A stretch of 64,000 bases of DNA from Thauera sedimentorum (GTDB taxonomy: Bacteria; Pseudomonadota; Gammaproteobacteria; Burkholderiales; Rhodocyclaceae), in NCBI RefSeq assembly GCF_014489115.1, contig NZ_JACTAH010000001.1, positions 1,798,001-1,862,000 of the forward strand, given 5' to 3'. Below, in pieces: positions 8,327-20,283 of this stretch; position 1 is the first letter of the stretch, and the number at the start of each line of letters is the position of its first letter. Below the pieces are notes generated by a model. The model ran no database searches. It was not told the DNA's origin and saw only the letters and a program-made list of their open reading frames with translations. The translations under genes and the position numbers were made by a program.

Positions 8327-8710
8327 TCAGGCAAGCGCGGGAGGTGCGCGGGGACTGGAGATGCCGTAGACGGCAAGGGCGAGCGGGCCGGACGGCACCG
8401 CCAGCGAGACGACGAACCGGCCGGCCGGCGCGTCGATGAGCACCGGCATCGCGGCCGCGAGGCCGAAGGAACCGGCGTTGGTGAAGCAGTAGGCACAGGC
8501 GGCCGCCGACACATGCTGAGCGCCGCCATCGTCCGAATCGGGCGCGGCGTCGACCGGCAGGTACATCACGCCGCTGGCGGAACAGACCTCGATCCAGCCG
8601 CCGTCACCGGCGGCGAGCACCCTGCTCACCGTCGGCGCCAAAGCGCCGATCAGCATTGCGAACAATGCGATCCAGACGACACGGCGAAGACGGTTGGCAG
8701 AGAAGCTCAT
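8327..8710 (-). CDS. DUF2946-type protein B
   Basis: A 127-residue protein with an N-terminal hydrophobic signal/anchor (residues 11-30) and the same family landmarks as the protein at 6053-6442: WIEVCSASG (C43) and CAYCFTNA (C72, C75). The histidines that follow the CxxC in the first copy are absent here, so the two are unlikely to bind metal in the same way. It is the first gene of the same-strand block that runs to exbD, downstream of purL. Function unknown. Confidence 0.7.
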   Translation of the reverse strand: MSFSANRLRRVVWIALFAMLIGALAPTVSRVLAAGDGGWIEVCSASGVMYLPVDAAPDSDDGGAQHVSAAACAYCFTNAGSFGLAAAMPVLIDAPAGRFVVSLAVPSGPLALAVYGISSPRAPPALA

Positions 8711-8746
8711 TGATCTCGGACGCAGGTTGAGCGCGGCGGTTACGCC

Positions 8747-8765
8747 CCGGTGGATACGCCACCGG
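8747..8765. promoter_or_regulatory. Perfect hairpin in the leader of the copper block
   Basis: CCGGTGG (8747-8753) and CCACCGG (8759-8765) form a perfect 7-bp stem with a 5-nt loop. It lies about 37 bases upstream of the first DUF2946 gene. It may be an operator, a leader hairpin, or chance in GC-rich DNA. Confidence 0.3.
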
Positions 8766-8862
8766 ATGGCAGCCGACAGAATGTGAGCAATTCTATGCGG
8801 GCGCGCAAGCCCGCCATATGACGTCGATCAATTCGTGCGGGCTTGCCACAGCGGAACATCGC

Positions 8863-11800
8863 TCAGCCCAGCCACACCCTGGCGTTGCGGAACATGCGCT
8901 GCCAGGGCGAAGCGTCCGGGCTGGCATTCACCAGCGCCTGCGGCGCCCAGGACATCTGCACGGTGCGTGCGGTGCGCTCCGGGTGCGGCATCATGATGGT
9001 GAAGCGCCCGTCCGCGGTGGTGAAACCGGTCAGCCCGTCCGGCGAGCCGTTGGGGTTGAACGGGTAGCTCGCCGCCGGCGCGCCGTGGTTGTCCACGTAG
9101 CGCAGCGCGGCCAGCGCCTGCTGGCGGGCAGCCTCGTCCGCGAACACCGCCCTGCCCTCGCCATGGCTGACCACGATGGGCATGCGGCTGCCGGCCATGC
9201 CGGCGAGCAGGATGGAGGGCGACTCGGTGACCTCGACCATCACGAAGCGCGCTTCGAACTGCTCGCTGCGGTTGCGGTGGAAGGTGGGCCAGTGCTGGGC
9301 CCCCGGGATGATGGGCGCGAGGTGGGCCATCATCTGGCAGCCGTTGCACACCCCCAGCGCGAAGGTGTCGGTGCGCGCGAAGAAGGTCTCGAACTGGCTG
9401 CGCAGCGCGTCGTTGAACAGGATGGACTTGGCCCAGCCCTGCCCCGCACCGAGCACGTCGCCGTAGGAGAAGCCGCCGCACGCGGCCAGGCCGTGGAAGT
9501 CGGCCAGCTGCACGCGTCCGGCCTGCAGGTCGGACATGTGCACGTCGAAGGGCGCGAAGCCGGCACGCTCGAAGGCGGCGGCCATCTCGGCGTGGGAGTT
9601 CACCCCCTGCTCGCGCAGGATCACCACCCGCGGACGGGCGCCGCTGTTGATGAAGGGGGCGGCCACATCTTCGGTGACGTCAAAGCTGGTATGCACCGAC
9701 AGGCCCGGGTTGGCGGCATCGGCCAGGGCGTCGAACTCCTCCTGCGCGCAAACGGCGTCGTCGCGCAAGCGGGCGATGCGGTAGCTGGTCTCGCTCCAGG
9801 TCTGCAGCAGTTCGGCGCGCGGCGCGGCGAACAGCAGCTTGCCGTTGCGCCACAGGCGGATCTCGTCGCGCTCGTTGGGTTCGCCGATGAAGTGGTAGCT
9901 GAGGCCGGCGCTGCGCAAGGTTTCGGTGATGCGGCTGCGCTCGTCGCGGCGGATCTGCACCACGGCGCCGAGTTCCTCGGCGAACAGGGCGGCCAGCGCG
10001 CCGTCGATGAAGCGTCCGCGCAGGGTGTCGGGCTTCTTCTCGAGACCGTCGACATCGTTCATCTGCGCGTCGTAGCTCACCGTGTCCAGGGTGAGCGACA
10101 CCCCGCAGCGCCCGGCGAAGGCCATCTCGGCGACGGTGGCGAACAGGCCGCCGTCGGAGCGGTCGTGGTAAGCGAGCAGCAGGCCGTCGCGCCGCAGTTG
10201 CTGGACGGCGCCGAAGAAGGCTTTGAGCTGGGCGGCATCGACGTCCGGGGCGTGCTCGGCCACCGAGTTCCAGGCCTGCGCCAGCACCGAGCCGCCGAGG
10301 CGGTTCTTGCCGTTGCCCAGGTCGATCAGCAGCAGCTCGGTCTCAACACCTTCAGGCAGTTGCAGCTGCGGGGTGAGCGTGTTGCGGATGTCGCGCACCG
10401 GGGCAAAGGCGGTGGCGATCAGCGACAGCGGCGCGACCACCTGCTTGTCTTCACCCTCGTCCTGCCAGGCGGTGCGCATGGACAGCGAATCCTTGCCCAC
10501 CGGAATGGACAGGCCGGCGGTGATGCAGAACTCGGATACCGCCTTGACGGTGTCGTAGAGCTTGGCGTCCTCGCCGCGGTGGCCGGCGGCCGCCATCCAG
10601 TTGGCGGAGAGCTTGACCTCGCCCAGTTCATTGATGTCGGCGGCGGCGATGTTGGTGATCGCCTCGCCGATCGCCATGCGCCCGGAGGCCGGTGCATCGA
10701 CGCAGGCCAGCGGGGTCCGCTCGCCCATGGCGAAGGCTTCGCCATTGAAGCCGTGGAAGCTCATCGCGGTGACCGCGACGTCGGCCACCGGCACCTGCCA
10801 GGGGCCGACCATCTGGTCGCGCGCGGTCATGCCGCCCACCGAACGGTCGCCGATGGTGATCAGGAAGTTCTTGCTCGCCACCGCAGGCATGCGCAGCACG
10901 CGGCGGCAGGCCTCGCCGACGTCGATGTCGGTGAGGTCGAAAGGCGGTAGGTGCACCGCGCGGCGCGACACGTTGCGGGTCATCTTCGGCGGCTTGCCGA
11001 GCAGCACCTGCATGTCCATGTCGACCGGCTTGTTGCCGAAGTGCTGGTCGCTCACGGTCAGGTGGCCGTCGGCGGTGGCGGTGCCGAGCACCGCGAAGGG
11101 ACAGCGCTCGCGTTCGCAGAAGGCGCGGAACTGCTCCAGCGACTCCGGCGCGATCGCCAGCACGTAGCGCTCCTGCGATTCGTTCGACCAGATCTCGCGC
11201 GGGCTCATGCCCGGCTCCTCGATATGCACCTCGCGCAGCTCGAAATGCGCGCCCAGGCCGGCGTGGTCGGCCAGCTCCGGCATGGCATTCGACAGGCCGC
11301 CGGCGCCCACGTCATGGATGGCGATGATCGGGTTCTTGTCGCCCTGTTGCCAGCAGGCGTCGATGACTTCCTGGCAGCGGCGCTGGATTTCCGGGTTGCC
11401 ACGCTGCACCGAGGCGAAGTCCAGATCCGCCGCATTGGTGCCGGTGGCCATCGACGAGGCGGCGCCGCCGCCCAGGCCGATCAGCATGCCCGGGCCGCCG
11501 AGCTGGATCAGCAGCGTGCCCGGCGGGAAGGTGGGCTTCTCCGATTGCTGAGCCTGGATGTTGCCGACGCCGCCGGCGATCATGATCGGCTTGTGGTAGC
11601 CGCGCACCTCGCCCTGCACCGCCTGCTGAAAGGTGCGGAAGTAGCCGGCAAGGTTGGGCCGGCCGAATTCGTTGTTGAAGGCCGCCGCGCCGATCGGCCC
11701 CTCGATCATGATGTCGAGCGCCGAGGCGATGCGCTCCGGCTTGCCGTAGGCCTGTTCCCAGGGCTGGGCGAAACCCGGGATCTCCAGGTTGGACACCGAG

Positions 11801-12804
11801 AAGCCGGCCAGACCCGCCTTGGGCTTGGAGCCGCGCCCGGTGGCACCCTCGTCGCGGATCTCGCCGCCCGCGCCGGTGGCCGCGCCCGGGAAGGGGGAGA
11901 TCGCGGTCGGGTGGTTGTGGGTTTCGACCTTGGCGAGGATGTGGGTGGTCTCCTCGCGGAAACGCCACTGGCCGTCGGCGTCCGGGTAGAAGCGGTCGAC
12001 GGTGGCACCCTCGATCACCGAGGCATTGTCCGAATAGGCCACCACGGTGCCCTGCGGGTGGGCCTTGTGGGTGTCCTTGATCATGCCGAACAGGCTCTTG
12101 TCCATGATCCGGGCGTCGATCACCCAGTCGGCGTTGAAGATCTTGTGGCGGCAGTGCTCGGAGTTGGCCTGGGCGAACATCATCAGTTCGACGTCGGTGG
12201 GGTTGCGCCCCATGCGCACGAAGTTGTCCACCAGATAGTCGATCTCATCCTCGGACAGCGCCAGGCCGAGCTCGCCGTTGGCGCCCTCCAGGGCCGGGCG
12301 TCCGCCGCCCAGGATGTCCACGGTGGTCAGCGGCTGCGGTTCGTAGTGGTGGAACAGCGCCTCGGCCGCATCCACGGCGGGCAGCACCGATTCGGTCATG
12401 CGGTCGTGCAGCAGCGGCAGCACCGCCGCGCGCTGGCGTTCGTCCAGTTCCTTGTGCGACAGCGTGAACGCGGTGCCACGCTCGATGCGCACGACTTTCT
12501 CGAAACCGCACTGGCGGGCGATGTCGGTTGCCTTGGAGGACCACGGCGAGATGGTGCCCAGGCGCGGCACCACCAGCAGCAACTGGCCGAGCGGCGGTTC
12601 GGCCGTAGCCGGGCGGGCACCCAGCAGATCCACCAGGCGCTCCTGCTCCGCCGCGGTGAGCGGCGCGGAGAGTTCGACGAAGTACCAGTGTTCGGCGCTG
12701 ACACCCTTGCACTTGGGCAGGGCGTCGAGGAGCGGGCGCTTGAGACGTTCGAGGCGGGATTCGGACAGCGCCGCAGCGCCACGCAGCTTGAGGATTTCGG
12801 TCAT
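8863..12804 (-). CDS. purL: Phosphoribosylformylglycinamidine synthase (large, single-chain PurL)
   Basis: Catalyses the glutamine- and ATP-dependent conversion of FGAR to FGAM, step four of purine synthesis. At 1313 residues it is the long proteobacterial form (E. coli about 1295). The order is N-terminal PurS-like region, two AIR-synthase-related halves ([32 protein letters not shown]) and a C-terminal class I glutamine amidotransferase. The amidotransferase has the nucleophile in GVCNGCQMM and closes with the MMPHPERT histidine. No frameshift is seen. It is transcribed alone on the minus strand, followed by a 152-bp gap before the copper block. Confidence 0.97.
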   Translation of the reverse strand: MTEILKLRGAAALSESRLERLKRPLLDALPKCKGVSAEHWYFVELSAPLTAAEQERLVDLLGARPATAEPPLGQLLLVVPRLGTISPWSSKATDIARQCGFEKVVRIERGTAFTLSHKELDERQRAAVLPLLHDRMTESVLPAVDAAEALFHHYEPQPLTTVDILGGGRPALEGANGELGLALSEDEIDYLVDNFVRMGRNPTDVELMMFAQANSEHCRHKIFNADWVIDARIMDKSLFGMIKDTHKAHPQGTVVAYSDNASVIEGATVDRFYPDADGQWRFREETTHILAKVETHNHPTAISPFPGAATGAGGEIRDEGATGRGSKPKAGLAGFSVSNLEIPGFAQPWEQAYGKPERIASALDIMIEGPIGAAAFNNEFGRPNLAGYFRTFQQAVQGEVRGYHKPIMIAGGVGNIQAQQSEKPTFPPGTLLIQLGGPGMLIGLGGGAASSMATGTNAADLDFASVQRGNPEIQRRCQEVIDACWQQGDKNPIIAIHDVGAGGLSNAMPELADHAGLGAHFELREVHIEEPGMSPREIWSNESQERYVLAIAPESLEQFRAFCERERCPFAVLGTATADGHLTVSDQHFGNKPVDMDMQVLLGKPPKMTRNVSRRAVHLPPFDLTDIDVGEACRRVLRMPAVASKNFLITIGDRSVGGMTARDQMVGPWQVPVADVAVTAMSFHGFNGEAFAMGERTPLACVDAPASGRMAIGEAITNIAAADINELGEVKLSANWMAAAGHRGEDAKLYDTVKAVSEFCITAGLSIPVGKDSLSMRTAWQDEGEDKQVVAPLSLIATAFAPVRDIRNTLTPQLQLPEGVETELLLIDLGNGKNRLGGSVLAQAWNSVAEHAPDVDAAQLKAFFGAVQQLRRDGLLLAYHDRSDGGLFATVAEMAFAGRCGVSLTLDTVSYDAQMNDVDGLEKKPDTLRGRFIDGALAALFAEELGAVVQIRRDERSRITETLRSAGLSYHFIGEPNERDEIRLWRNGKLLFAAPRAELLQTWSETSYRIARLRDDAVCAQEEFDALADAANPGLSVHTSFDVTEDVAAPFINSGARPRVVILREQGVNSHAEMAAAFERAGFAPFDVHMSDLQAGRVQLADFHGLAACGGFSYGDVLGAGQGWAKSILFNDALRSQFETFFARTDTFALGVCNGCQMMAHLAPIIPGAQHWPTFHRNRSEQFEARFVMVEVTESPSILLAGMAGSRMPIVVSHGEGRAVFADEAARQQALAALRYVDNHGAPAASYPFNPNGSPDGLTGFTTADGRFTIMMPHPERTARTVQMSWAPQALVNASPDASPWQRMFRNARVWLG

Positions 12805-12874
12805 TTGATCGACTGGGCAGGGTGAACGCCGGGGCCGGACGAAAACCGCTGCGACCCCTGGAACGAAACGCTGG

Positions 12875-12880
12875 ATTATA
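12875..12880 (-). promoter_or_regulatory. Candidate -10 element for purL
   Basis: On the minus strand the bases read TATAAT, about 70 bases upstream of the purL ATG. It is a perfect -10 hexamer, but no convincing -35 is present at 16-18 bases, so the assignment is tentative. The rest of the 12805-13009 gap shows no other recognisable element. Confidence 0.4.
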
Positions 12881-13009
12881 CCCGAGCGGACCCGCTTACC
12901 CGCTCCGCTGCGCGGCTGCGCACGCCTTCATGCCGCACGCGAGGGCCGGCGCCTCGCACGTGAGGCGACGGGCCGGCGCAAAACGCTTGCCGATCGCGAC
13001 GATCCGCGT

Positions 13010-13459
13010 TCAGCGCATGCCGGAGGCGTGCTGGGAACTGCCGATCTCGACGACCTTGGCGTCCTCGTCCTTGTCTTCTTCGCGAACGCCGTCTTCACCC
13101 ACGCGCTCGATGCTGCCGGTGATGGTGGCGCCGCATTCCATTTGCAGCTGACGGTAGCTGATGTTGCCCGATACTCGCGCCTTGGCCTGGAGTTCGAGGA
13201 AGTGCTCGACTTCGAGATCGCCCGAGATGCTGCCGTTGACGACTGCGTCGTACACCCGCACCTCGCCCTTGATGCTTCCCTTGTCGCTCAGCACCAGCAG
13301 GCCGTGGGCGCCACCCTTGTTGATGACATTGCCTTCGATGCGGCCATCGACCCGCAGTCCGCCCGAGAAGACGACGTCGCCGACGATGTGAACATTGTCG
13401 GCAATCAGGCTGGAGAGCTTGGTGACTTCAATCGACTTGCTGTGCTTCTTGCGAAACAT
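13010..13459 (-). CDS. Bactofilin (polymer-forming cytoskeletal protein)
   Basis: Self-polymerising beta-helical cytoskeletal protein. The 149-residue sequence has the bactofilin (DUF583) core from about residue 20 to 120, made of short repeated beta turns (HIVGDVVFSGGLRVDGRIEGNV, then KGEVRVYDAVVNGSISGDL). Flexible charged tails flank it, including an acidic EEDKDEDAK near the end. It is the last gene of a three-gene minus-strand set with a membrane coiled-coil protein and an M23 endopeptidase. Bactofilin beside M23 peptidase is a recurrent cell-shape arrangement, so a role in localising wall remodelling is likely. Confidence 0.92.
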   Translation of the reverse strand: MFRKKHSKSIEVTKLSSLIADNVHIVGDVVFSGGLRVDGRIEGNVINKGGAHGLLVLSDKGSIKGEVRVYDAVVNGSISGDLEVEHFLELQAKARVSGNISYRQLQMECGATITGSIERVGEDGVREEDKDEDAKVVEIGSSQHASGMR

Positions 13460-13494
13460 CCTGCGCTTCCCCCGGTTGTACCGGCCAGCCCGAA

Positions 13495-13854
13495 CTACCT
13501 CGGACTCTTGGCCTGCGAGTTGAAGAATTCCAGCTGATGCGTGAGCTGGCTCACCTGCTCGTTCAGTTCGCCCACCTGGCGCTTGAGTTCCGCGCGGGTG
13601 GCACGCTCCATCTCGAGTTCGATTCTGGCGGCGTCGGCCTCGGCACGCAGCCGCACATTCTCCGCCTCGAGCTGCGCCAGACGAGCGAGCGGCGCCAGCC
13701 GTTGTTCAAAGTAGCGCCAGCCCGCGCCGGCCAGCACCGAGACGACCAGCACCGCAAGCACGACGAGCAGGCCATGCCGCCAGCGGTGGTCGGAGGTGAG
13801 TTCGAAACTGCTGCCTGTCAGCCGGCGGGTCGGCGAACGTTTCAGGAGACTCAT
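13495..13854 (-). CDS. Membrane-anchored coiled-coil protein of the bactofilin module
   Basis: The 119-residue product has one membrane segment (residues about 29-47) preceded by a basic N-terminus. A continuous coiled coil runs to the C-terminus ([20 protein letters not shown] and onward). It lies between an M23 peptidase gene (7-base gap) and the bactofilin gene on the same strand. Similar short proteins occur in betaproteobacteria at this place (DUF6776-like), but I cannot name a function. A linker between the periplasmic hydrolase and the cytoskeleton is a reasonable guess. Confidence 0.75.
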   Translation of the reverse strand: MSLLKRSPTRRLTGSSFELTSDHRWRHGLLVVLAVLVVSVLAGAGWRYFEQRLAPLARLAQLEAENVRLRAEADAARIELEMERATRAELKRQVGELNEQVSQLTHQLEFFNSQAKSPR

Positions 13855-13861
13855 GCGCCCG

Positions 13862-14833
13862 TCAATCGGCCAGACTGCGCGCGAGGTAAAGCTTGGGGTC
13901 GGTGTACACGCCGTTGCGGATCACCTCGAAATGCAGATGAGGGCCGGTGGAACGGCCGGTCGAACCGACCAGCGCGATGCGCTGCTGCGGCATCACCAGT
14001 TCGCCGGTGCGCACCAGCAGCTTGGAAGCATGGGCGTAACGCGTTACCAGTCCGTTGCCGTGGTCGATCTCGACCATGTAGCCGTAGTCGCGATTGTAAC
14101 CGGCACGCTGGACACGGCCGCCGGCGCTGGCAAGGATGGGCGTACCCTTCGGAGCCGGAAAGTCCAGACCGGTGTGGCGCGCCAGGCGCCGGGTGAAGGG
14201 GTCGAGACGGTTACCGAAACCCGAGGCCACCGGGCGGTCGACCACCGGCAGCCGGCTCGGAAACGCCATGTTCTGCAGATTGCGCTCGGTGGTGACCCGG
14301 TCGACCAAGGCAAACGCGGCATCGATCCGGTCGAGCTGCAGTTCCAGGCCGGCGAGTCCGGTGCCGAAGTCGTCACCGTGCGCACTCGCGGCGCCCGAGA
14401 CGTTCAAGGCGTCCGAGGCGGCCGTACCAACGGCCGGCACCAGCGGGCCGCCGCTCGGGGCGCTTGCTCCTTCGCGGGGTTTGGCGGTACGCGAGGTCTT
14501 GCCGGGAGTGCCCGCCTGTTCCTCGAAGTCCTTGAGGACGCCCACCCGCTTGGCCAGGGTCAGCGCTTCGCTCTCCAGCCGGATCAGACGACCGGTCAGT
14601 TCGCCGACGCGATCGACCAGCGCACGCCCCTCGGGTTGATCCAGGGTCAGGGCGACGCTCGTTTCGCCGACCGGCTCGGGCAATTCGGCCTGCCCCATGC
14701 GGTAGCCCATGACGCCGCCCGCCGCGATGGCGGATGCCAGCACCAGGGAGAAGAGGAACAGCAAGGTCCGCGTCCGCACGGTATGCAGTCGGGATTCAGT
14801 CAAGCCGCCGGTCGACAGAATGACAAACGCCAC
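13862..14833 (-). CDS. M23 family zinc metallopeptidase (LytM-type endopeptidase)
   Basis: Periplasmic peptidoglycan cross-link hydrolase anchored by one N-terminal membrane segment (about residues 23-43). A coiled-coil/linker region follows (55-200), then the M23 domain from about residue 210. Zinc ligands are visible in RHTGLDF (H and D) and HLHFEV (H), with a middle histidine in RYAHASKL. The GTG start at 14833 has an AGGAGG site eight bases upstream, which decides it. The linked coiled-coil and bactofilin genes downstream suggest a shape-determining or division-associated enzyme rather than a toxin. Confidence 0.92.
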   Translation of the reverse strand: MAFVILSTGGLTESRLHTVRTRTLLFLFSLVLASAIAAGGVMGYRMGQAELPEPVGETSVALTLDQPEGRALVDRVGELTGRLIRLESEALTLAKRVGVLKDFEEQAGTPGKTSRTAKPREGASAPSGGPLVPAVGTAASDALNVSGAASAHGDDFGTGLAGLELQLDRIDAAFALVDRVTTERNLQNMAFPSRLPVVDRPVASGFGNRLDPFTRRLARHTGLDFPAPKGTPILASAGGRVQRAGYNRDYGYMVEIDHGNGLVTRYAHASKLLVRTGELVMPQQRIALVGSTGRSTGPHLHFEVIRNGVYTDPKLYLARSLAD

Positions 14834-15051
14834 TCTTTAACCCTCCTTGCTTGCGGGACGATGATGCAACGGCAAACCGCCGGCACCCGCCTGTCCGCAT
14901 GTGTCTCGTTGGCGAACGCGTCGCGAACCGCCTCCAGCCGATACAGAAAATCGCCGCAGGCATGGGTTCGAGCGCATTTCATTTGCTCAAACACAAAAAA
15001 ATCTGCGCGAGTGTAACATTTTCCGACGCGTGCAATATGACTCGCGTCAAC

Positions 15052-15083
15052 AAAAAAAGGCGGCGACCTCGGTCGCCGCCTTC
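15052..15083 (-). terminator. Rho-independent terminator of ppsA
   Basis: A 10-bp GC-rich stem (GGCGGCGACC / GGTCGCCGCC, 15059-15080) with a 2-base centre is followed, in the minus-strand direction, by seven T residues (A-run 15052-15058). It lies just past the ppsA stop codon. Confidence 0.88.
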
Positions 15084-15101
15084 CTTACCAGCGGTTTACG
15101 C

Positions 15102-17468
<2,367 letters not shown>

Positions 17469-17500
17469 TGAGATTGGCCTTCCGAAATTGTTGGGGAGAA

Positions 17501-17529
17501 AGCAAAATAGGATTCTAACGAATTTTGCT
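17501..17529. promoter_or_regulatory. Palindrome between divergent ppsA and ppsR (candidate operator)
   Basis: AGCAAAAT (17501-17508) and ATTTTGCT (17522-17529) are perfect 8-bp inverted arms separated by 13 bases, 21 bases centre to centre, about two helical turns. The site is AT-rich in a GC-rich genome and lies 33-61 bases upstream of ppsA and 74-102 upstream of ppsR. The regulator is unknown. Confidence 0.5.
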
Positions 17530-17602
17530 GCTCTGCCGCACGAGCGGGTTTGCCCGTATATGGGCGTCTCCTGATCAATCGTTCACGTCCCCGCCCCACA
17601 CC

Positions 17603-18436
17603 ATGACAGACACTCCCGTTCGCACCGTCTTCTTCATCTCGGACGGCACCGGCATCACCTCGGAAACCCTGGGCCACAGCCTGCTGGCGCAGTTCCCCGA
17701 CGCGCGCTTCCGCCAGGTGCGCATCCCCTTCGTCGACGATCTGGACAAGGCCATCGACTGCGCCAACCAGATCCGCGAGGCCGCCCGCCGCGACGGCGTG
17801 CGCCCCATCGTGTTCAGCACCCTGGTCAATCCCGAGACGGTCGGCGGCCTGCGCCAGGCCGACGCGCTGTTCATCGATCTCTTCGAGCAGTTCATCGGCC
17901 CGCTGGAAACCGAACTCGGCCAGCGCTCCACCCACGCGGTGGGCCGCTTCCACGGCATCGCCGACAGCCTTGACTACAAGAACCGCATCGAGGCGATCAA
18001 CTTCGCCATGGCGCACGACGACGGCGTCTCCTCCGACGGCGAACTGGCCGAGGCGGACGTGATCCTGGTCGGCGTGTCGCGTTCGGGCAAGACCCCGACC
18101 AGCCTCTACCTGGCGATGCAGTTCGGCGTGAAGGCGGCCAACTATCCGCTGATCCCCGAGGACTTCGAGCGCAACAAGCTGCCGGGCGAACTGCACAACT
18201 ACCGCGCCAAGCTGTTCGGCCTCACCATCGCGCCGGAACGCCTGTCGCAGATCCGCCAGGAGCGCCGGCCGAACAGCCGCTACGCCTCGCTGGAGAACTG
18301 CCGCTACGAGATCGACGCCGCGCAGAAGCTGATGCGGCGCGAGAACATCCGCTGGCTGGATTCGACCGCCAAGTCCATCGAGGAGATCTCCGCCACCATC
18401 CTCCAGGCGGTGCGACTCAACCGGCCGGCGTACTGA
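17603..18436 (+). CDS. ppsR: PEP synthase regulatory protein (kinase/pyrophosphorylase, DUF299)
   Basis: Bifunctional regulator that inactivates PEP synthase by ADP-dependent phosphorylation of a threonine and reactivates it by phosphorolysis. The 277-residue protein starts [20 protein letters not shown], the family N-terminus, and has the P-loop [15 protein letters not shown] at about residue 153. The ATG at 17603 was preferred to an upstream TTG because the family begins here. Divergent pairing with ppsA is typical of proteobacteria. Confidence 0.95.
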   Translation: MTDTPVRTVFFISDGTGITSETLGHSLLAQFPDARFRQVRIPFVDDLDKAIDCANQIREAARRDGVRPIVFSTLVNPETVGGLRQADALFIDLFEQFIGPLETELGQRSTHAVGRFHGIADSLDYKNRIEAINFAMAHDDGVSSDGELAEADVILVGVSRSGKTPTSLYLAMQFGVKAANYPLIPEDFERNKLPGELHNYRAKLFGLTIAPERLSQIRQERRPNSRYASLENCRYEIDAAQKLMRRENIRWLDSTAKSIEEISATILQAVRLNRPAY

Positions 18437-18471
18437 AGCACCCCACATCCCCAACGTCCACGGAAAGCAAC

Positions 18472-19641
18472 ATGAAGAGAACGCGCACCAAGCGCCGCGG
18501 CGGCCTCGCCCGCGCGGCCGAGCAACTGGTCTGGCTGGCCACCGGGCTCGCCCTGTCCGGTTGCCGCGCCGAGGATCGCTACTGGGAAAACCTGCTCGCC
18601 GAGGCCATCGACACCCTGCTCGACGAGGGCGACGAGGACACCTTCAATGACGCCCTGGATCATCTCTACGGCGTCGACCTGCGCGCCTACGACGAGCTGG
18701 CCGACTTCATCGAATCGCGCGCCGAGACCGCCGCGGCGGCGGCTCCCGAGCACGACATCCTGCTGATTGCCGCGCCGGTGCTGGCGTGGTCGCGCTACCA
18801 GATCCCGGCCTGCAGCATCCCCCAGGCGGTGCTCGCCAACCTGCGGGTGCACATGCAGGCCCATGTGCTGGCCGACGGCGTCAAGCTCGCGCTGGCCGAT
18901 TTCCTGTTCAGCCCGGACCAGTTGCCGCAGGGCTACTGTGCCACCTCGCAATTCGCCACCGAGCTGGGCCATGCGGCGCTGGCCGGCGCGGACCTGCGCA
19001 TCGCCACCGACGGCATGCCGGAGACCGCCCACTTCCTATCCGACACCCGCTACCTGCTCGGCGCAATCGCCGTGCCGCGCGGCAAGGCGCTGTTCCGCTG
19101 GCAGGAGCGCGACGGCAACCGTGACCAGTCGATGACGCAATGGCGCACCCAGGGTGGCGCCTGCCTGGCGCCCTTGCTGCCCGGCTGCGCGCTCGAAGTC
19201 GTGCTGCCCGAAGCCTACTTCGCCGCCAGCCGGCAGGCCGACAAGGCCAGCCGGCCCTACGCGGTGCGCGCCTCGGTGGCCTTCCTGGGCACCGCGCTCG
19301 ACACCCCGGCAATGCGTCTGCGCGCCGTCATCGCGCCGTTCTACGACCAGGAGCTGGAGGAGTTCCGCATCGGCTTCACCACCCAGGGCAGCGAGCGCGT
19401 GGTGCATGGCGTGGTCTGGCCCCTGCTCGGCGCGGAAGACGAAAACAGCGACTGCGCGGTACAGATCGAGACCGTGCTGCGCGAATGCGGCGTCACCGAC
19501 ATCGTGAACCTCGATCACCGCTTCCCGCTCGAATACTGCGACGACTGCGGCGCTCCGATGTACCCCTCGCCCGAAGGCGAAGTCGTGCATGCGGAGATGC
19601 CCGAGGACCAGGGCGAACACGTTCCGCGGCATCTGCACTGA
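18472..19641 (+). CDS. DUF2863 family protein
   Basis: The 389-residue product matches the betaproteobacterial DUF2863 family. It has a basic start, an acidic helical N-terminal region (RYWENLLAEAIDTLLDEGDE), and a characteristic C-terminus with YCDDCGAPMYPSPEGEVVHAE. The CDDCG pair could be half of a metal site. It begins 35 bases after ppsR on the same strand and may be co-transcribed with it. The N-terminal LALSGCRAEDRYW looks superficially like a lipobox, but the charge pattern and family argue for a cytoplasmic protein. No function is known to me. Confidence 0.85.
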   Translation: MKRTRTKRRGGLARAAEQLVWLATGLALSGCRAEDRYWENLLAEAIDTLLDEGDEDTFNDALDHLYGVDLRAYDELADFIESRAETAAAAAPEHDILLIAAPVLAWSRYQIPACSIPQAVLANLRVHMQAHVLADGVKLALADFLFSPDQLPQGYCATSQFATELGHAALAGADLRIATDGMPETAHFLSDTRYLLGAIAVPRGKALFRWQERDGNRDQSMTQWRTQGGACLAPLLPGCALEVVLPEAYFAASRQADKASRPYAVRASVAFLGTALDTPAMRLRAVIAPFYDQELEEFRIGFTTQGSERVVHGVVWPLLGAEDENSDCAVQIETVLRECGVTDIVNLDHRFPLEYCDDCGAPMYPSPEGEVVHAEMPEDQGEHVPRHLH

Positions 19642-19703
19642 GGCCCGCCGCCCGGCCTGGGGCGCCCGCCCCCAGGACAGCGCAGATCGGCCCAAGAGGG
19701 CGT

Positions 19704-19775
19704 GTAGGAGCGGCCTTGGCCGCGATACGGCCGCCGAGCAAACGATGCCGCAATCGCGGCCAAGGCCGCTCCTAC
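19704..19775. repeat. REP-like palindromic pair, locus 1
   Basis: One 23-bp unit (19704-19726, beginning GTAGGAGCGGCCTTGGCC) and its inverted copy (19753-19775) flank a 26-bp spacer in the gap between DUF2863 and msrB. The same unit recurs at 43706-43890 and 50146-50217. Each unit contains its own palindrome (GCGGCCTTGGCCGC), so a pair can fold into a large cruciform, as REP/BIME elements do. Confidence 0.9.
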
Positions 19776-19863
19776 GGGCGGTGTCGCACCCCGTAGGGGC
19801 GCCACGCATCGTGCGGGTGATGGTCCATCAGGAACACAGCCCTACCCAGGCAGGAGACCGACC

Positions 19864-20271
19864 ATGAGCCGAAAGATCAGCAAGCCCGACGAGCAGTGGC
19901 GTGCGCAGCTCACCCCGGAGCAGTACCGGGTGACGCGCGAGAAAGGTACCGAGCGCCCATTCACCGGCGAATACTGGGACCGCTGGGACGACGGCACCTA
20001 CGCCTGCGTGTGCTGTGGCGCACCGCTGTTCCACTCCGGGCACAAGTTCGACGCCGGCTGCGGCTGGCCGAGCTTCTGGACCGCGGCCGAGCCGGCCAAC
20101 ATCGAGGCGGTCGACGACTACAGCCACGCCATGCACCGCACAGAGGTGCTGTGCCACGAGTGCGGCGCCCACCTCGGCCATGTGTTCGAAGACGGCCCGC
20201 AGCCCACCGGCCTGCGCTACTGCATCAACTCCGCGTCCATCCGCCTGCAGCCCGACAAGGAGGGCGACTGA
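19864..20271 (+). CDS. msrB: Peptide-methionine (R)-S-oxide reductase
   Basis: Repairs oxidised methionine (R epimer) in proteins. The 135-residue sequence has the MsrB landmarks: [14 protein letters not shown], two CxxC zinc pairs (CVCCG and CHECG), [16 protein letters not shown], and the catalytic cysteine in RYCINSAS. The start has AGGAGA six bases upstream. It has no signal peptide, so it is cytoplasmic. It is followed convergently by the alpha/beta hydrolase gene. Confidence 0.97.
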   Translation: MSRKISKPDEQWRAQLTPEQYRVTREKGTERPFTGEYWDRWDDGTYACVCCGAPLFHSGHKFDAGCGWPSFWTAAEPANIEAVDDYSHAMHRTEVLCHECGAHLGHVFEDGPQPTGLRYCINSASIRLQPDKEGD

Positions 20272-20283
20272 AGCGCGGGCCGC

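Noticed and set aside
8791..8820. Terminator for purL around GCGGGC...GCCCGC
   Set aside because: The stem is only six base pairs with a bulge and no T-run follows in the minus-strand direction.
14800..14994. Short minus-strand frame upstream of and overlapping the M23 peptidase gene
   Set aside because: It overlaps the confident GTG start and ribosome site of the peptidase, and its cysteine/arginine-rich translation resembles no family.
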